Below, in pieces: positions 18,279 to 27,371 of a stretch of DNA of 46,771 nucleotides (its first letter is position 1; each line of letters opens with the position of its first letter). This DNA comes from Roseicyclus sp. (GTDB taxonomy: Bacteria > Pseudomonadota > Alphaproteobacteria > Rhodobacterales > Rhodobacteraceae). Position numbers and translations under genes: made by a program. The notes beneath the pieces are model-generated. The model was not told the DNA's origin and did no database searches. It worked only from the letters and a program-made list of their open reading frames with translations. The stretch covers positions 1 through 46,771 of the forward strand of contig JAGYJU010000004.1 of assembly GCA_018401965.1 (NCBI GenBank), written 5' to 3'.

Positions 18279-18890
18279 CTAGATCAATCCATATTCGCGC
18301 GCGCGCTGCACGGCCTCGGCGGTGGTGCGCGCCATCAGCTTGTGACGCGCGGACGTCAGCCGCGCCTTGAAGGCGCTTTCGGATATGCCCAACCGGGCGG
18401 CGGCAGCTGCATGGCGGTCCCCATCCGCGATGCATTTCAAAGCGTCGACCTGTGGCTTGGACAAGCGCGCAGGCGGTTCCGACAGGTCGTGCATCCGCTG
18501 CACGACCCGGTGGATATGGTCCATTTCCTCGTCGGTGAATTCGCGGTCAGCGCGGGCAGCGCCCGCGATCGTGCGCGATGACATCGGCCCGATGGACGCG
18601 ATCATGCCATGGACAAGCCCGAACCCCGCCGCCTCGGGCAAGATGCCGAACGGGTCCGGCAGGCCGATCTGCGACCAGCGCCGGGTGCCCGTATGGCTCA
18701 ACCCCCAGGCAAGCGTCGGGTCGCGAAGCCCATAGACCTTGGCGGTATAAACCTCCTGCCAGGCATCGGGGTAGGTGTTCACCATGATCAGGGGCGACAC
18801 GTAGCGGATGTGAAGACCGATCGCGAAACCGCTTGGCGCGGCCAATGACAGATCATGAAGCAACAGATCAAGCACAGGCGCCTTGGACAT
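18279..18890 (-). CDS. LuxR-family autoinducer-responsive transcriptional regulator
   Basis: 203 residues. The N-terminal autoinducer-binding domain keeps all ligand-contact positions of TraR/LuxR at the right spacing: Trp44, Tyr48, Asp57, Pro58, Trp72 and Gly101. The C-terminal helix-turn-helix spans about 143-203 (LSKPQ...ARLGISESAFKARL...AVQRAREYGLI); the usual LTxRE glutamate is a glutamine here. Start: GGGTAGG sits just before ATG 18890. An upstream ATG at 18911 would fall at the predicted transcription start, so I reject it. It presumably responds to the signal made by the adjacent synthase. Confidence 0.92.
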   Translation of the reverse strand: MSKAPVLDLLLHDLSLAAPSGFAIGLHIRYVSPLIMVNTYPDAWQEVYTAKVYGLRDPTLAWGLSHTGTRRWSQIGLPDPFGILPEAAGFGLVHGMIASIGPMSSRTIAGAARADREFTDEEMDHIHRVVQRMHDLSEPPARLSKPQVDALKCIADGDRHAAAAARLGISESAFKARLTSARHKLMARTTAEAVQRAREYGLI

Positions 18891-18901
18891 GGTACCTACC
18901 C

Positions 18902-18919
18902 AAAAAGACATATCTTTTT
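18902..18919. promoter_or_regulatory. Palindrome overlapping the luxR -10 region
   Basis: Perfect inverted repeat AAAAAGA (18902-18908), CATA, TCTTTTT (18913-18919). It covers the transcription start and touches the -10 hexamer of the predicted luxR promoter, a position suited to an operator. Confidence 0.45.
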
Positions 18920-18945
18920 AGACAGGTTGCCGAAATTTAGGTCAA
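18917..18945 (-). promoter_or_regulatory. Sigma70-like promoter of luxR
   Basis: Minus strand: TTGACC (18945-18940), 17 bases, TCTAAA (18922-18917). Predicted start near 18910, giving a leader of about 20 bases before ATG 18890. Confidence 0.5.
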
Positions 18946-18981
18946 CCGTATTCTTTCGCGAAGAGGCGAGAGGCGAGGATC

Positions 18982-19176
18982 ATGACCAAAGAGATCGATA
19001 CGGATCTTTTTGTGCGCCTCATGCGGTTGTCGGCCCCGGCGCGCAAGGATCTACTGGAATACATTGGCGAAGGACCCGTGGCATCCGCGCCGCTGCGGGC
19101 GGCCTTGTCACGCCATGGCGATACCCAATGCCCGCCCAAGCCACCCGCAGGTCACAGGCAACCGCATCGGCCCTGA
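18982..19176 (+). CDS. Small hypothetical protein divergent from luxR
   Basis: 64 residues starting MTKEIDTDLFVRLMRLSAPARKD, with GGCGAGG just before the ATG. The first 46 residues look like helical protein with mixed charge; the last 18 are Pro/His/Arg-rich and may be out of frame or not selected. I recognise no domain. It is transcribed away from luxR and ends just before the hairpin that terminates rplQ from the other side. It may be a real small gene or chance. Confidence 0.3.
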   Translation: MTKEIDTDLFVRLMRLSAPARKDLLEYIGEGPVASAPLRAALSRHGDTQCPPKPPAGHRQPHRP

Positions 19177-19182
19177 ATGCGA

Positions 19183-19213
19183 AACGCCCCTGCGCGGGCT
19201 GCGCAGGGGCGTT
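19183..19213 (-). terminator. Terminator of the alpha operon after rplQ
   Basis: A 13-bp perfect stem (19183-19195 with 19201-19213) and five-base loop, ending in TTT on the minus strand, about 30 bases after the rplQ stop. It could also stop transcription coming from the plus-strand small gene. Confidence 0.75.
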
Positions 19214-19243
19214 CAAAATCCGGTCACCAGATCGGCGGAAAGA

Positions 19244-19663
19244 TCACTCTTCCGCGCCGGCCTCTGCTTCAAGACGGGCACGATCGGCGGCACCCTTGGC
19301 ATCGACGTCGCGATCGACGAATTCGATGATCGCCATCGGCGCCATGTCCCCGTAGCGGAACCCCGCCTTGAGAACGCGCACATAGCCACCCTGGCGCTCC
19401 GCGTAACGCGGGCCGAGGATGTCGAACAGCTTGGCGACATGCATGTCCTGCTTGAGCTGCGACGCGGCCTGACGGCGCGCATGCAGATCGCCGCGCTTGG
19501 CGAGCGTCACCAGCTTTTCGATCACCCGGCGCAATTCCTTGGCCTTGGGCAGGGTGGTCTTGATCTGTTCATGTTCAATCAACGAACCCGACATGTTGGC
19601 AAACATCGCCTTGCGATGTTCGTGGGTCCGGTTCAGGCGGCGGTATCCGCGTGCGTGGCGCAT
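19244..19663 (-). CDS. rplQ: 50S ribosomal protein L17
   Basis: 139 residues. L17 signature: [51 protein letters not shown] and [26 protein letters not shown]. The acidic Ala-rich tail is normal for alphaproteobacterial L17. It is the last gene of rpsM-rpsK-rpoA-rplQ and is followed by a strong terminator. It is separated from rpoA by 182 bases that hold a palindromic repeat pair, unusually wide for this junction. Confidence 0.97.
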   Translation of the reverse strand: MRHARGYRRLNRTHEHRKAMFANMSGSLIEHEQIKTTLPKAKELRRVIEKLVTLAKRGDLHARRQAASQLKQDMHVAKLFDILGPRYAERQGGYVRVLKAGFRYGDMAPMAIIEFVDRDVDAKGAADRARLEAEAGAEE

Positions 19664-19764
19664 GGGTTTTCTCCATCATACATTTTGCTTTGTCCGGAGG
19701 CCGGTGCGTGCAGGCCTCTCACCTATTGGGGCATGATGCCCGGGGTCGATCGGTGGGGTGGCGT

Positions 19765-19820
19765 GGTGGGCAGATTGCCCACCCTACCTTGGGGTGCGTA
19801 GGGTGGGCGATCCGCCCACC
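19765..19820. repeat. REP/BIME-like palindromic repeat pair 1 (rpoA-rplQ gap)
   Basis: Unit A: GGTGGGCA (19765-19772), GAT, TGCCCACC (19776-19783), then CTAC. Unit B in opposite orientation: GTAGGGTGGGCG (19798-19809) with CGCCCACC (19813-19820). Each unit is a hairpin and the two units pair with each other as well. The same design recurs at 25661, 30157 and, with different bases, 36425. A further partial arm (cccgcccacc) lies at 19834-19843. Confidence 0.8.
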
Positions 19821-19845
19821 TTTACCGTTACAACCCGCCCACCTC

Positions 19846-20862
19846 TCAAAAGTTGTCTTCGTACTTCTTGGCCAGTTCCTCGATATTGTCTGGCGGCCAA
19901 TCAACGATATCCATTCCGAGATGCAAGCCCATGCCAGACAGCACTTCCTTGATCTCGTTCAGCGACTTGCGGCCAAAGTTCGGCGTGCGGAGCATTTCCG
20001 CCTCGGTCTTCTGGATCAAGTCACCGATATAGACGATGTTGTCGTTCTTCAGGCAGTTGGCGGAGCGGACAGACAGTTCCAGCTCGTCAACCTTCTTGAG
20101 CAGAAGCGGGTTGAATTCGAGATCATCGTCATCATCCGCGCGGCCAGCGGCCTCGGGTTCGTCGAAGTTCACGAAGATCGACAGCTGATCCTGCAAGATG
20201 CGGGCAGCATAGGCCACCGCGTCATCGGGCGTGATCGAGCCATCGGTTTCCAGCTTGAGCGTCAGCTTGTCATAGTCGAGCACCTGGCCTTCACGGGTCG
20301 GCTGCACGTCGTAGGACACTTTCTTGACCGGCGAATAGATCGCATCGATCGGCATCAGGCCAATCGGGGCATCTTCGGGGCGGTTCTTGTCAGCCGAGAC
20401 ATAGCCCTTGCCGGTGTTGACCGTCAGTTCCATGTAAAGATCTGCACCGTCATCCAGGTGACAGATCACGTGATCCTTGTTCAGGATCTCGATACCGGCA
20501 CTTTCCGAGATGTCACCAGCGGTGACAACGCGCGGGCCCTTGGCCGACACCGACACGCGCTTGGGGCCATCGGCCTCCATGCGGATGGCGACGCCCTTGA
20601 GGTTCAGGACGATGTCGGTGACATCTTCGCGAACCCCGGCCACGCTGGAAAATTCATGCAGCACACCGTCGATCTGCACCGAGGTGATGGCCGCGCCCTG
20701 AAGCGAGCTCATCAGCACGCGACGAAGGGCGTTGCCAAGCGTCAGGCCAAAGCCCCGCTCCAGCGGTTCTGCCACGACGGTGGCTTTCTTCGCGGGATCG
20801 GTGCCAGGCTGGACAACCAGCTGCGCCGGCTTGATGAGTTCCTGCCAATTCTTATGGATCAT
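19846..20862 (-). CDS. rpoA: DNA-directed RNA polymerase subunit alpha
   Basis: 338 residues. The N-terminal dimerisation/assembly domain ([33 protein letters not shown]) is joined through an acidic linker to the C-terminal domain (about 250-330) with [45 protein letters not shown] and GLHLGMDI. That domain contacts UP elements and activators. Length and composition are normal for alphaproteobacteria. It lies between rpsK and rplQ in the alpha operon. The gap upstream (115 bases) holds a 13-bp hairpin. Confidence 0.98.
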   Translation of the reverse strand: MIHKNWQELIKPAQLVVQPGTDPAKKATVVAEPLERGFGLTLGNALRRVLMSSLQGAAITSVQIDGVLHEFSSVAGVREDVTDIVLNLKGVAIRMEADGPKRVSVSAKGPRVVTAGDISESAGIEILNKDHVICHLDDGADLYMELTVNTGKGYVSADKNRPEDAPIGLMPIDAIYSPVKKVSYDVQPTREGQVLDYDKLTLKLETDGSITPDDAVAYAARILQDQLSIFVNFDEPEAAGRADDDDDLEFNPLLLKKVDELELSVRSANCLKNDNIVYIGDLIQKTEAEMLRTPNFGRKSLNEIKEVLSGMGLHLGMDIVDWPPDNIEELAKKYEDNF

Positions 20863-20926
20863 GCGTCGCCTCCATTCTTGTGCCTTGGCGATCCAGCCGC
20901 AGCACGCTCGAGGATCAAAATGACGT

Positions 20927-20960
20927 CGGCGGGCTGCGCAAAATATCGCGCAGCCCGCCG
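20927..20960 (-). promoter_or_regulatory. Strong hairpin in the rpsK-rpoA gap
   Basis: A perfect 13-bp inverted repeat (20927-20939 with 20948-20960) around an eight-base A/T-rich loop. There is no U-run after it. It is probably an RNA processing or stability element, or a partial terminator that sets the ratio of polymerase subunit to ribosomal proteins. Confidence 0.7.
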
Positions 20961-20977
20961 GGGTAAAACAAAATGCC

Positions 20978-21367
20978 TCAGACGCGGCGGCGCTTGGGCG
21001 GACGGCAGCCGTTATGCGCCATCGGGGTCACGTCGCGGATCGACGTGATCTGGAACCCTGCGGCAGCCAAGGCGCGCAGCGCGCTTTCACGGCCGGAACC
21101 GGGGCCCTGAACCTCGACCTCGAGGGTCTTGACGCCGTGTTCCTGTGCCTTCTTGCTGGCATCCTCTGCGGCCATCTGGGCGGCGAAGGGCGTCGATTTA
21201 CGGCTGCCCTTGAAGCCCATGGTGCCCGCCGACGACCAGGCAATCGCGTTGCCCTGCACGTCGGAGATCAGGATCTTGGTGTTGTTGAACGAGGAATTCA
21301 CATGTGCAACGCCTGCGGCGATGTTCTTGGAAACCTTGCGCTTTGCGGGACGACGATCGCGTGCCAT
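20978..21367 (-). CDS. rpsK: 30S ribosomal protein S11
   Basis: 129 residues. S11 landmarks: [64 protein letters not shown] and the C-terminal [23 protein letters not shown]. It binds the platform of the small subunit. It lies 15 bases after rpsM. Confidence 0.98.
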   Translation of the reverse strand: MARDRRPAKRKVSKNIAAGVAHVNSSFNNTKILISDVQGNAIAWSSAGTMGFKGSRKSTPFAAQMAAEDASKKAQEHGVKTLEVEVQGPGSGRESALRALAAAGFQITSIRDVTPMAHNGCRPPKRRRV

Positions 21368-21382
21368 TGAACCAGCCCTCCC

Positions 21383-21751
21383 TTACTTCTTCTTGCCGGC
21401 AATGGCCTTTGCGGGGCCCTTGCGCGTGCGTGCGTTGGTGTGGGTCCGCTGACCGCGGACAGGCAGGTTGCGGCGATGACGCAGGCCACGGTAGCAGCCA
21501 AGGTCCATCAGGCGCTTGATGTTCATCTGCGTCTCGCGGCGCAGGTCACCCTCGACGGTGAAGTTGGCGTCGATATGCTCGCGGATCTGCAGAACTTCGG
21601 CGTCCGACAATTCGTTGACGCGGCGGGTTTCCGCTATACCGACCGCTTCGCAGATCGATTTTGCCGAAGCCGGGCCGATGCCGGTGATATAGGTCAGCGC
21701 GATGGGAACGCGCTTGGACGTGGGGATGTTCACCCCTGCAATACGTGCCAA
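21383..21751 (-). CDS. rpsM: 30S ribosomal protein S13
   Basis: 122 residues: [26 protein letters not shown] at the start, [24 protein letters not shown] and [20 protein letters not shown] at the end. It sits at the head of the small subunit and contacts tRNA and the large subunit. The only start codon that fits the conserved N-terminus is TTG (21751-21749), preceded at ten bases by AAGGA. It is the first gene of the alpha operon, with 226 bases and a candidate promoter upstream. Confidence 0.96.
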   Translation of the reverse strand: MARIAGVNIPTSKRVPIALTYITGIGPASAKSICEAVGIAETRRVNELSDAEVLQIREHIDANFTVEGDLRRETQMNIKRLMDLGCYRGLRHRRNLPVRGQRTHTNARTRKGPAKAIAGKKK

Positions 21752-21903
21752 GGTCGTCTTGTCCTTTTCGTTGCGAGCCCGTGATCCCAGGCCCTTTTTT
21801 CACAACAGACCCAAGATCGGAACGATCCATGGATCCAATATTTCAGCGTCACCACGAAAGCGCAAAACTCAAAGGCCCGGCGCGATTCTTTGGGCGAAAT
21901 CGC

Positions 21904-21932
21904 CGTTTAGGCGCATTTGCGAACACCGTCAA
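21904..21932 (-). promoter_or_regulatory. Candidate promoter of the alpha operon (rpsM-rpsK-rpoA-rplQ)
   Basis: Minus strand: TTGACG (21932-21927), 17 bases, TAAACG (21909-21904), in the 226-base gap after adk. Another TTGACA lies about 25 bases further upstream without a good partner. Confidence 0.4.
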
Positions 21933-21977
21933 GGGCCGGACAGGCCACCCTGTCAAGACATTTCGCCTAACACGCCC

Positions 21978-22556
21978 TTAATCGAGGATCGCCGCGATTT
22001 CCGCCGCGACGGCGTCGATCTCGCCCAGGCCATCAACCGCCCGAAGCAGGCCCTTGGCATGGTAATAGCCGATCATCGGCGATGTCTGCTTGTAATAGGC
22101 CATGAGCCGGGTCTTGAGGCTTTCGGCATTGTCATCCGCACGCACGGGTTGGCCGGCCGCGCGGGCCTGTTCGGCACGCCCGACGATGCGGTCGACCAGC
22201 ACGTCGTCATTGACCCGCAGCTCGATGGCAGCATCGATCGTCTGACCCGTTTCCTCCATCAGCGCCCCAAGCGCGTCGGCCTGGGCAAGCGTGCGCGGGA
22301 ACCCGTCAAAGATGAAACCCGTGCCACCCTCGGACAGCTTTTCTCGGATCAGGCCGATCACGATCTCGTCGGTGACCAGCTGGCCCTTGGCCATGACCTC
22401 GGCCACGCGCTTGCCCATCTCGCTGCCCGACGCCTGTGCATCGCGCAGCATGTCGCCGGTGGACAATTGCACCATCCCGCGCGTTTCGGTCAGGATACGG
22501 GCCTGGGTGCCCTTGCCTGCGCCGGGCGGCCCAAGCAGAATGATGTTGACGGTCAT
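21978..22556 (-). CDS. adk: Adenylate kinase
   Basis: 192 residues, the short form without the long zinc-binding lid. P-loop GPPGAGKGT (9-17), STGDMLR for AMP binding, [11 protein letters not shown], and the short lid around [18 protein letters not shown]. It interconverts ATP, ADP and AMP. The start overlaps the secY stop by four bases, the usual spc-operon arrangement. No rpmJ or infA follows. Confidence 0.97.
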   Translation of the reverse strand: MTVNIILLGPPGAGKGTQARILTETRGMVQLSTGDMLRDAQASGSEMGKRVAEVMAKGQLVTDEIVIGLIREKLSEGGTGFIFDGFPRTLAQADALGALMEETGQTIDAAIELRVNDDVLVDRIVGRAEQARAAGQPVRADDNAESLKTRLMAYYKQTSPMIGYYHAKGLLRAVDGLGEIDAVAAEIAAILD

Positions 22557-23923
22557 CGACGTTCCGGGCCCTTGCGCGGCTTGCGGGTGCCGGATTTGCG
22601 CCCACGCAGCTGTGATTTCTCGATCAGGCCCTCGTACTGGTGGGCCAGAAGATGCGACTGGATCTGTTGCACCGTATCCATGCCCACCGACACGATGATC
22701 AGGATCGAGGTGCCGCCGAAATAGGCCGTGATCGCAAGGTTGGTACGCACGATTTCCGGCAACAGCACCACAAGCGCCAGATAGGCGGACCCAAGCACCA
22801 GCACGCGGTTCACCACGTATTCCAGATACTCGGAGGTCTTCTTGCCGGGGCGGATGCCGGGGATGAACCCGTTCTGATTCTTCAGGTTATCGGCCACGTC
22901 ATCGGTCTTGAACGACACGTTGAGCGTGTAGAAATAGGTGAAGAACACGATCATCGTGGCAAAGAACGCCAGGTAGAGCGGCTGACCGGGGCCGAAGTTC
23001 GCCAGCACCCAAGACATCACCGGCCCGGCCGCTTCGCCGCCCGAAAACGTCGTGAGCGTGGTGGGCAGCAACAACAGCGACGAGGCGAAAATCGCCGGGA
23101 TCACACCCGCCGGGTTCACCTTGACGGGCAAATGCGACGACCCGCCGTCATAGACCTTCATCCCGACCTGGCGGCGCGGATACTGGATATGGATCTTGCG
23201 CAGTGACCTCTCCATGAAGACCACGAAGAACAGCGTGGCGATCAACATGGCGATCACGCCCAGAACCGCGACCGTGGTCAAAGACCCGGACCGGCCCGAT
23301 TCAAAGAACTGCGCCAGGGCCGCGGGAATTTCCGCGATGATGCCGACAAAGATGATCAGCGAAATACCGTTGCCGATGCCGCGTTGGGTGATCTGTTCAC
23401 CCACCCACATCAGGAACATCGTGCCACCCACCAAGGTGATCACGCAGGCCGCGCGGAAAAACCAGCCGGGGTCAGACGCCAAACCGCCCGATTCCATCGA
23501 CACCGCAAGCCCGTAAGCCTGGGCCGTGGCCAGCACCACCGTGCCGTAGCGGGTATATTGGTTGAGCTTCTTGCGGCCCTGTTCGCCCTCTTTCTTCAGC
23601 TGCTCCATCGCCGGCACCATGGCCGCCATGAGCTGCACGATGATCGAGGCCGAGATATAGGGCATGATGCCAAGCGCGAACACGCCCATCCGCGACAGCG
23701 CGCCGCCGGTGAACATGTTCAACACACCGCCCAGACCTGCCGCGGCCTGGTCGAAAAAGGCGCGCAATTCCACGCCATCGATACCGGGGACCGGGATATA
23801 GGTTCCGACACGGTAAATGATCAGTAGGCCGAGGGTGAACCAGATGCGCTGACGCAATTCGGTGGCTTTACCGAACGCGCCCCAGCTCATGTTCGCGGCC
23901 ATTTGCTCCGCTGCTGATGCCAT
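22553..23923 (-). CDS. secY: Protein translocase subunit SecY
   Basis: 456 residues with ten membrane segments. Landmarks: [55 protein letters not shown] for the plug region, [16 protein letters not shown] loop, LFPTTLTTF-type region and the C-terminal [22 protein letters not shown]. It forms the Sec pore for export and membrane insertion, working with YidC. It is translationally coupled to adk and follows rplO. Confidence 0.97.
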   Translation of the reverse strand: MASAAEQMAANMSWGAFGKATELRQRIWFTLGLLIIYRVGTYIPVPGIDGVELRAFFDQAAAGLGGVLNMFTGGALSRMGVFALGIMPYISASIIVQLMAAMVPAMEQLKKEGEQGRKKLNQYTRYGTVVLATAQAYGLAVSMESGGLASDPGWFFRAACVITLVGGTMFLMWVGEQITQRGIGNGISLIIFVGIIAEIPAALAQFFESGRSGSLTTVAVLGVIAMLIATLFFVVFMERSLRKIHIQYPRRQVGMKVYDGGSSHLPVKVNPAGVIPAIFASSLLLLPTTLTTFSGGEAAGPVMSWVLANFGPGQPLYLAFFATMIVFFTYFYTLNVSFKTDDVADNLKNQNGFIPGIRPGKKTSEYLEYVVNRVLVLGSAYLALVVLLPEIVRTNLAITAYFGGTSILIIVSVGMDTVQQIQSHLLAHQYEGLIEKSQLRGRKSGTRKPRKGPERR

Positions 23924-24056
23924 GCCGCCTCTCTGATGGGCAATGCGCCGCCGGACCGGTCAATCGATCCTGCGGCGCGTAAAGACTTGCGGGATATGTA
24001 AGCGGTGAATGAACCGCCCACAAGCGACGGGGGGCCGCAGCCCCCCTTGCCCCGTT

Positions 24057-24530
24057 TTACTCTGCCGCAGCCGCCTGCGTCACTGTCAGCGTGCCGCCGG
24101 CCTTTTCGACCGCGTCGATCGCCGCCTTGGACGCACCGGTCACTGCCAGCGCCAGCTTGATCGTGATCTCGCCCTTGGCGAGCACGCGAATGCCGTCGAG
24201 CTTGCGGCGCACCAGCCCGGAGGCGATCAGCGCATCCTCGGTGATCGGGGCCGCACCGTCGATCTTGCCGGCTTCGACGAATTTCTGGATCAGGCCCAGG
24301 TTGACCACGGCGTATTCCTTGCGGTTCGGCTTGGTGAAGCCACGCTTGGGAAGACGCTGGTAGAGCGGCATCTGGCCGCCTTCATAAGCGTTGATTGCCA
24401 CACCCGAACGGGATTTCTGGCCCTTGATGCCGCGGCCGGCCATCTTGCCCTTGCCCGAGCCGGGGCCCCGGCCAACACGCTTGGCTTTCTTGGCCGCGCC
24501 GGGATTGTCGCGCAATTCATGCAGTTTCAT
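24057..24530 (-). CDS. rplO: 50S ribosomal protein L15
   Basis: 157 residues: [43 protein letters not shown] at the start, [16 protein letters not shown], and an Ala-rich C-terminus ([13 protein letters not shown]). An AAGGAG site precedes the ATG. A terminator and a promoter-like sequence separate it from rpmD, so rplO-secY-adk can be transcribed on their own. Confidence 0.97.
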   Translation of the reverse strand: MKLHELRDNPGAAKKAKRVGRGPGSGKGKMAGRGIKGQKSRSGVAINAYEGGQMPLYQRLPKRGFTKPNRKEYAVVNLGLIQKFVEAGKIDGAAPITEDALIASGLVRRKLDGIRVLAKGEITIKLALAVTGASKAAIDAVEKAGGTLTVTQAAAAE

Positions 24531-24636
24531 GTCGCTTCTCCTTAAGCCGGAACACCTCCCCTGAAGCGAAGACGGGAGGGACGCGGCGTTGTTGTACTGG
24601 AATCGTCACAGCGGGCCATCGACCCACCACCGCGCG

Positions 24637-24665
24637 GCTATAGACGCCCCCGCGTCCGGGATCAA
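24637..24665 (-). promoter_or_regulatory. Promoter-like sequence for rplO-secY-adk
   Basis: Minus strand: TTGATC (24665-24660), 17 bases, TATAGC (24642-24637). It follows immediately after a strong terminator and lies about 105 bases before rplO. Confidence 0.55.
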
Positions 24666-24691
24666 GGGGCCGCCGCCTGCGCCGCGAAAGC

Positions 24692-24719
24692 AAAAGGCGC
24701 GCCGGGTGGGGCGCGCCTT
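24692..24719 (-). terminator. Intrinsic terminator between rpmD and rplO
   Basis: Minus strand: a perfect 10-bp stem AAGGCGCGCC (24719-24710) with GGCGCGCCTT (24703-24694), six-base loop, and TTTT at the end. It lies 26 bases after the rpmD stop, inside what is normally one continuous spc operon. Confidence 0.75.
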
Positions 24720-24744
24720 GATCGTTACGGGAAACCCGGCTGGA

Positions 24745-24933
24745 TCAGCCGCGTTCCTCGATGATTTCGACCAGATGCGGGATCTTGCGAACCATGCCCC
24801 GAACCGAAGGCGTATCTTCCAGTTCGCGGGTCTTGTGCATCTTGTTCAGGCCAAGCCCGATCAGCGTTGCGCGCTGGTCGGCGGGGCGGCGGATCGGCGA
24901 GCCGATTTGTTTGACGACAATGGTCTTTGCCAT
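24745..24933 (-). CDS. rpmD: 50S ribosomal protein L30
   Basis: 62 residues, [21 protein letters not shown]...[22 protein letters not shown]...IIEERG, the bacterial L30 pattern at normal length. It begins five bases after the rpsE stop and is followed by a strong terminator. Confidence 0.97.
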   Translation of the reverse strand: MAKTIVVKQIGSPIRRPADQRATLIGLGLNKMHKTRELEDTPSVRGMVRKIPHLVEIIEERG

Positions 24934-24938
24934 GGAAC

Positions 24939-25538
24939 TCAGGCCTCCTCTGCAACCGCTTCAGCGACGGGGGCACCATCGCGCTTGGGCAGGATGTCGG
25001 CCACCTTCTTGCCGCGGCGTGCGGCGATCTGGCGGGGCGACGTTTCCTTGGTCAGGCCGTCAAGCGTGGCGCGGATCATGTTGTAGGGGTTTTGCGACCC
25101 GGTCGACTTGGCCACGACATCCTTGATGCCCAGCATTTCGAACACGGCGCGCATCGGACCACCGGCGATGATCCCGGTGCCTTCCGCGGCGGACCGCATC
25201 ACCACACGACCGGCGCCATGATGGCCTTCCATGTCGTGGTGCAGGGTGCGGCCTTCGCGCAGCGGCACGCGGATCAGCTGACGGCGAGCCTGTTCGGTCG
25301 CCTTGCGGATCGCTTCGGGCACTTCTTTCGCCTTGCCCTTGCCGAACCCGACACGCCCGCGCTGGTCGCCGACCACGACAAGTGCCGCAAAGCCAAAGCG
25401 CTTGCCGCCCTTCACCGTCTTGGACACGCGGTTGATGGCAACCAGGCGTTCTGCGAATTCCGGTGTTTCTTCCCGCTCTTCGCGGCGGCGGCCCCGGCGC
25501 TGGTCGCCCCGGTTGTCGCGCTGTTCACGTTCTGCCAT
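24939..25538 (-). CDS. rpsE: 30S ribosomal protein S5
   Basis: 199 residues from [17 protein letters not shown] charged Arg/Glu-rich N-terminal extension precedes the S5 RNA-binding domain ([42 protein letters not shown]) and C-terminal domain ([34 protein letters not shown]). ATG 25538 is preferred to one three codons earlier because AAGGA stands nine bases away. It takes part in decoding accuracy. The 186-base gap upstream holds a palindromic repeat pair. Confidence 0.97.
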   Translation of the reverse strand: MAEREQRDNRGDQRRGRRREEREETPEFAERLVAINRVSKTVKGGKRFGFAALVVVGDQRGRVGFGKGKAKEVPEAIRKATEQARRQLIRVPLREGRTLHHDMEGHHGAGRVVMRSAAEGTGIIAGGPMRAVFEMLGIKDVVAKSTGSQNPYNMIRATLDGLTKETSPRQIAARRGKKVADILPKRDGAPVAEAVAEEA

Positions 25539-25660
25539 GTGGCACATCCTTATATCGTGACGCCCGGGGGCATCTGTTCAACTCGATCGCGGTGAAGCAT
25601 GCCTCCCCGATCATCGAAGACGCACCGATGGTGCATCTTTCAAACATGTCGCATGCGCGT

Positions 25661-25717
25661 GGTGGGCAGATTGCCCACACTGCGGTGCGTTTCGTGGGGT
25701 GGGCAATCTGCCCACCC
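25661..25717. repeat. REP/BIME-like palindromic repeat pair 2 (rplR-rpsE gap)
   Basis: Unit A at 25661-25678 (GGTGGGCA, GAT, TGCCCAC) is identical in its core to repeat 1. Unit B at 25698-25716 (GGTGGGCA, ATC, TGCCCACC) faces it across about 20 bases. Same tail-to-tail layout as the pair at 19765. Confidence 0.8.
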
Positions 25718-25724
25718 TCCACCA

Positions 25725-26084
25725 TCAGAACTTCAGACCACCTTCACGCGCGGCTTCGGCCAAGGCCTTGACACGCCCGTGGAACAGGAAACCGCCGCGG
25801 TCGAAGTAGACTTCTTCCACACCGGCCGCCTTGGCCCGTTCGGCAATCGCGGCGCCCACCTTTCCGGCGGCCTCCACGTTGTTCTTGCCGACAACGCCCA
25901 GTGCCTTTTCGAGCGACGAAGCGGCGGCCAGCGTGACCCCGTTCGCGTCGTCGATCAGCTGGACGCTGATGTTCTTGTTCGAACGATGAACAGACAGGCG
26001 GGGACGCCCATTCGCCATCGCGCGCAATTTGTTCCGGTTGCGCTGGCGGCGCTTCTGGAACAGGTCTCTGGTGCTCAGTGCCAT
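25725..26084 (-). CDS. rplR: 50S ribosomal protein L18
   Basis: 119 residues: [52 protein letters not shown], and the C-terminal [29 protein letters not shown]. It binds 5S rRNA with L5. Normal length. It follows rplF by 11 bases. Confidence 0.97.
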   Translation of the reverse strand: MALSTRDLFQKRRQRNRNKLRAMANGRPRLSVHRSNKNISVQLIDDANGVTLAAASSLEKALGVVGKNNVEAAGKVGAAIAERAKAAGVEEVYFDRGGFLFHGRVKALAEAAREGGLKF

Positions 26085-26095
26085 GTGCGTCGCCC

Positions 26096-26628
26096 TTACT
26101 TCTTCTTGCCTTCCTTACGGAAGATATATTCGCCCTTGTAGCGAATGCCCTTGCCCTTGTAGGGCTCCGGCGCGCGCCACTCACGGATGTTGGCGGCCAC
26201 TTGGCCGACGAGCTGTTCGTCGATGCCTTCGATCACCACTTCGGTGTTCTTGGGCGTGGTCACGGTGACGCCGGCCGGGACGGCGAAATCGACGTCATGG
26301 CTATAGCCAAGGGCCAGTTTCAGGACAGCGCCCTGCGCGTTGGCACGATAACCAACGCCCTGGATCTCGAGCTCTTTCTTGAAACCGTCGCTCACGCCGA
26401 TCACCAGGTTCTGAACCATGGATCGCGACATGCCCCACTGCTGGCGGGCGCGCTTGACTTGCCGCGCGGCGTAACCGACACGACATTGTCCGCGACCGTC
26501 AGCGTGACGTCGTCGGTTGCGGTAAAGGTCCGGGCGCCTTTCGGCCCCTTCACTTCGATGGTCTGGCCGGAGACGGAGGCAGAAACCCCCGACGGCAGCT
26601 CGACCGGTTTTTTCCCAATACGAGACAT
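26096..26628 (-). CDS. rplF: 50S ribosomal protein L6 (frameshifted)
   Basis: The N-terminal frame reads [31 protein letters not shown] to VTPRGKS, then loses homology. Another frame resumes with [25 protein letters not shown] and runs to the family-typical [15 protein letters not shown] missing C near 26456 (AAGTCAAG instead of AAGTCCAAG) explains the break. The corrected length is 177 residues, the usual size for L6. A GAGGAGGAA site supports ATG 26628. It binds 23S rRNA near the factor-binding region and is needed for growth in most bacteria, so a genuine pseudogene is very unlikely. Confidence 0.93.
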
Positions 26629-26641
26629 GTGCCGTTCCTCC

Positions 26642-27034
26642 TCAGAACACGGTGCAGAGCACTTCGCCGCCGACATTCTGCGCGCGAGCGGTTGCATCCG
26701 TCATCACGCCCTTGGACGTGGAAACGATGGAAACGCCCAGGCCCTGACGGACCTGCGGAATGTCGCCAACGCCCAGATAGACGCGGCGGCCGGGTTTCGA
26801 CACGCGCTGCAATTCGCGAATGACCGGAGTGCCTTCATAGTACTTCAGGCTGATCTCGAAGGCCGGGTGGCCATTCTTGTCGGTCGCGGGCGCGTATCCA
26901 CGGATGTAGCCCTCGTCAGCCAAGACATCCAGAACGCGTGCGCGCTGCTTGGAGGCCGGGGTCATGACGGTGGACTTGCCACGCATCTGCGAGTTGCGGA
27001 TGCGGGTCAGCATATCGCCGATAGGATCATTCAT
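26642..27034 (-). CDS. rpsH: 30S ribosomal protein S8
   Basis: 130 residues: [38 protein letters not shown] at the start, and [30 protein letters not shown]...GGEVLCTVF at the end, the invariant C-terminal S8 signature. It is the translational repressor of the spc operon in E. coli; whether that holds here is unknown. It lies 12 bases after rpsN. Confidence 0.97.
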   Translation of the reverse strand: MNDPIGDMLTRIRNSQMRGKSTVMTPASKQRARVLDVLADEGYIRGYAPATDKNGHPAFEISLKYYEGTPVIRELQRVSKPGRRVYLGVGDIPQVRQGLGVSIVSTSKGVMTDATARAQNVGGEVLCTVF

Positions 27035-27046
27035 CGTCAGATCTCC

Positions 27047-27352
27047 TTACCAGCTCGACTTGACCATGCCCGGAATCTGACCCATCGAGGCCAGATCACG
27101 CAGCATGATCCGCGACATTTTCAGCTTGCGGTAATACGCCTTGGGGCGCCCGGTCAGCTGGCAACGGTTGTGAAGGCGGCTGGGCGAAGAATTGCGCGGC
27201 AGCTTGGCCAGCTTCAGGCGCGCCTTGAAGCGCTCTTCCATCGGCTTGTTTTCGTCGTTTGCGATCTCTTTCAGCGCCGCCCGCTTGGTGGCGTATTGTG
27301 CCACCAGCTTTTGACGCTTGAGTTCGCGTTCCACCATGGAAACTTTTGCCAT
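27047..27352 (-). CDS. rpsN: 30S ribosomal protein S14
   Basis: 101 residues, the long zinc-free form: [28 protein letters not shown]..., [58 protein letters not shown]. The CxxC zinc pairs of the short form are absent, as usual for proteobacteria. Confidence 0.97.
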   Translation of the reverse strand: MAKVSMVERELKRQKLVAQYATKRAALKEIANDENKPMEERFKARLKLAKLPRNSSPSRLHNRCQLTGRPKAYYRKLKMSRIMLRDLASMGQIPGMVKSSW

Positions 27353-27371
27353 GTGTCTGTTCCCTCTCGCG

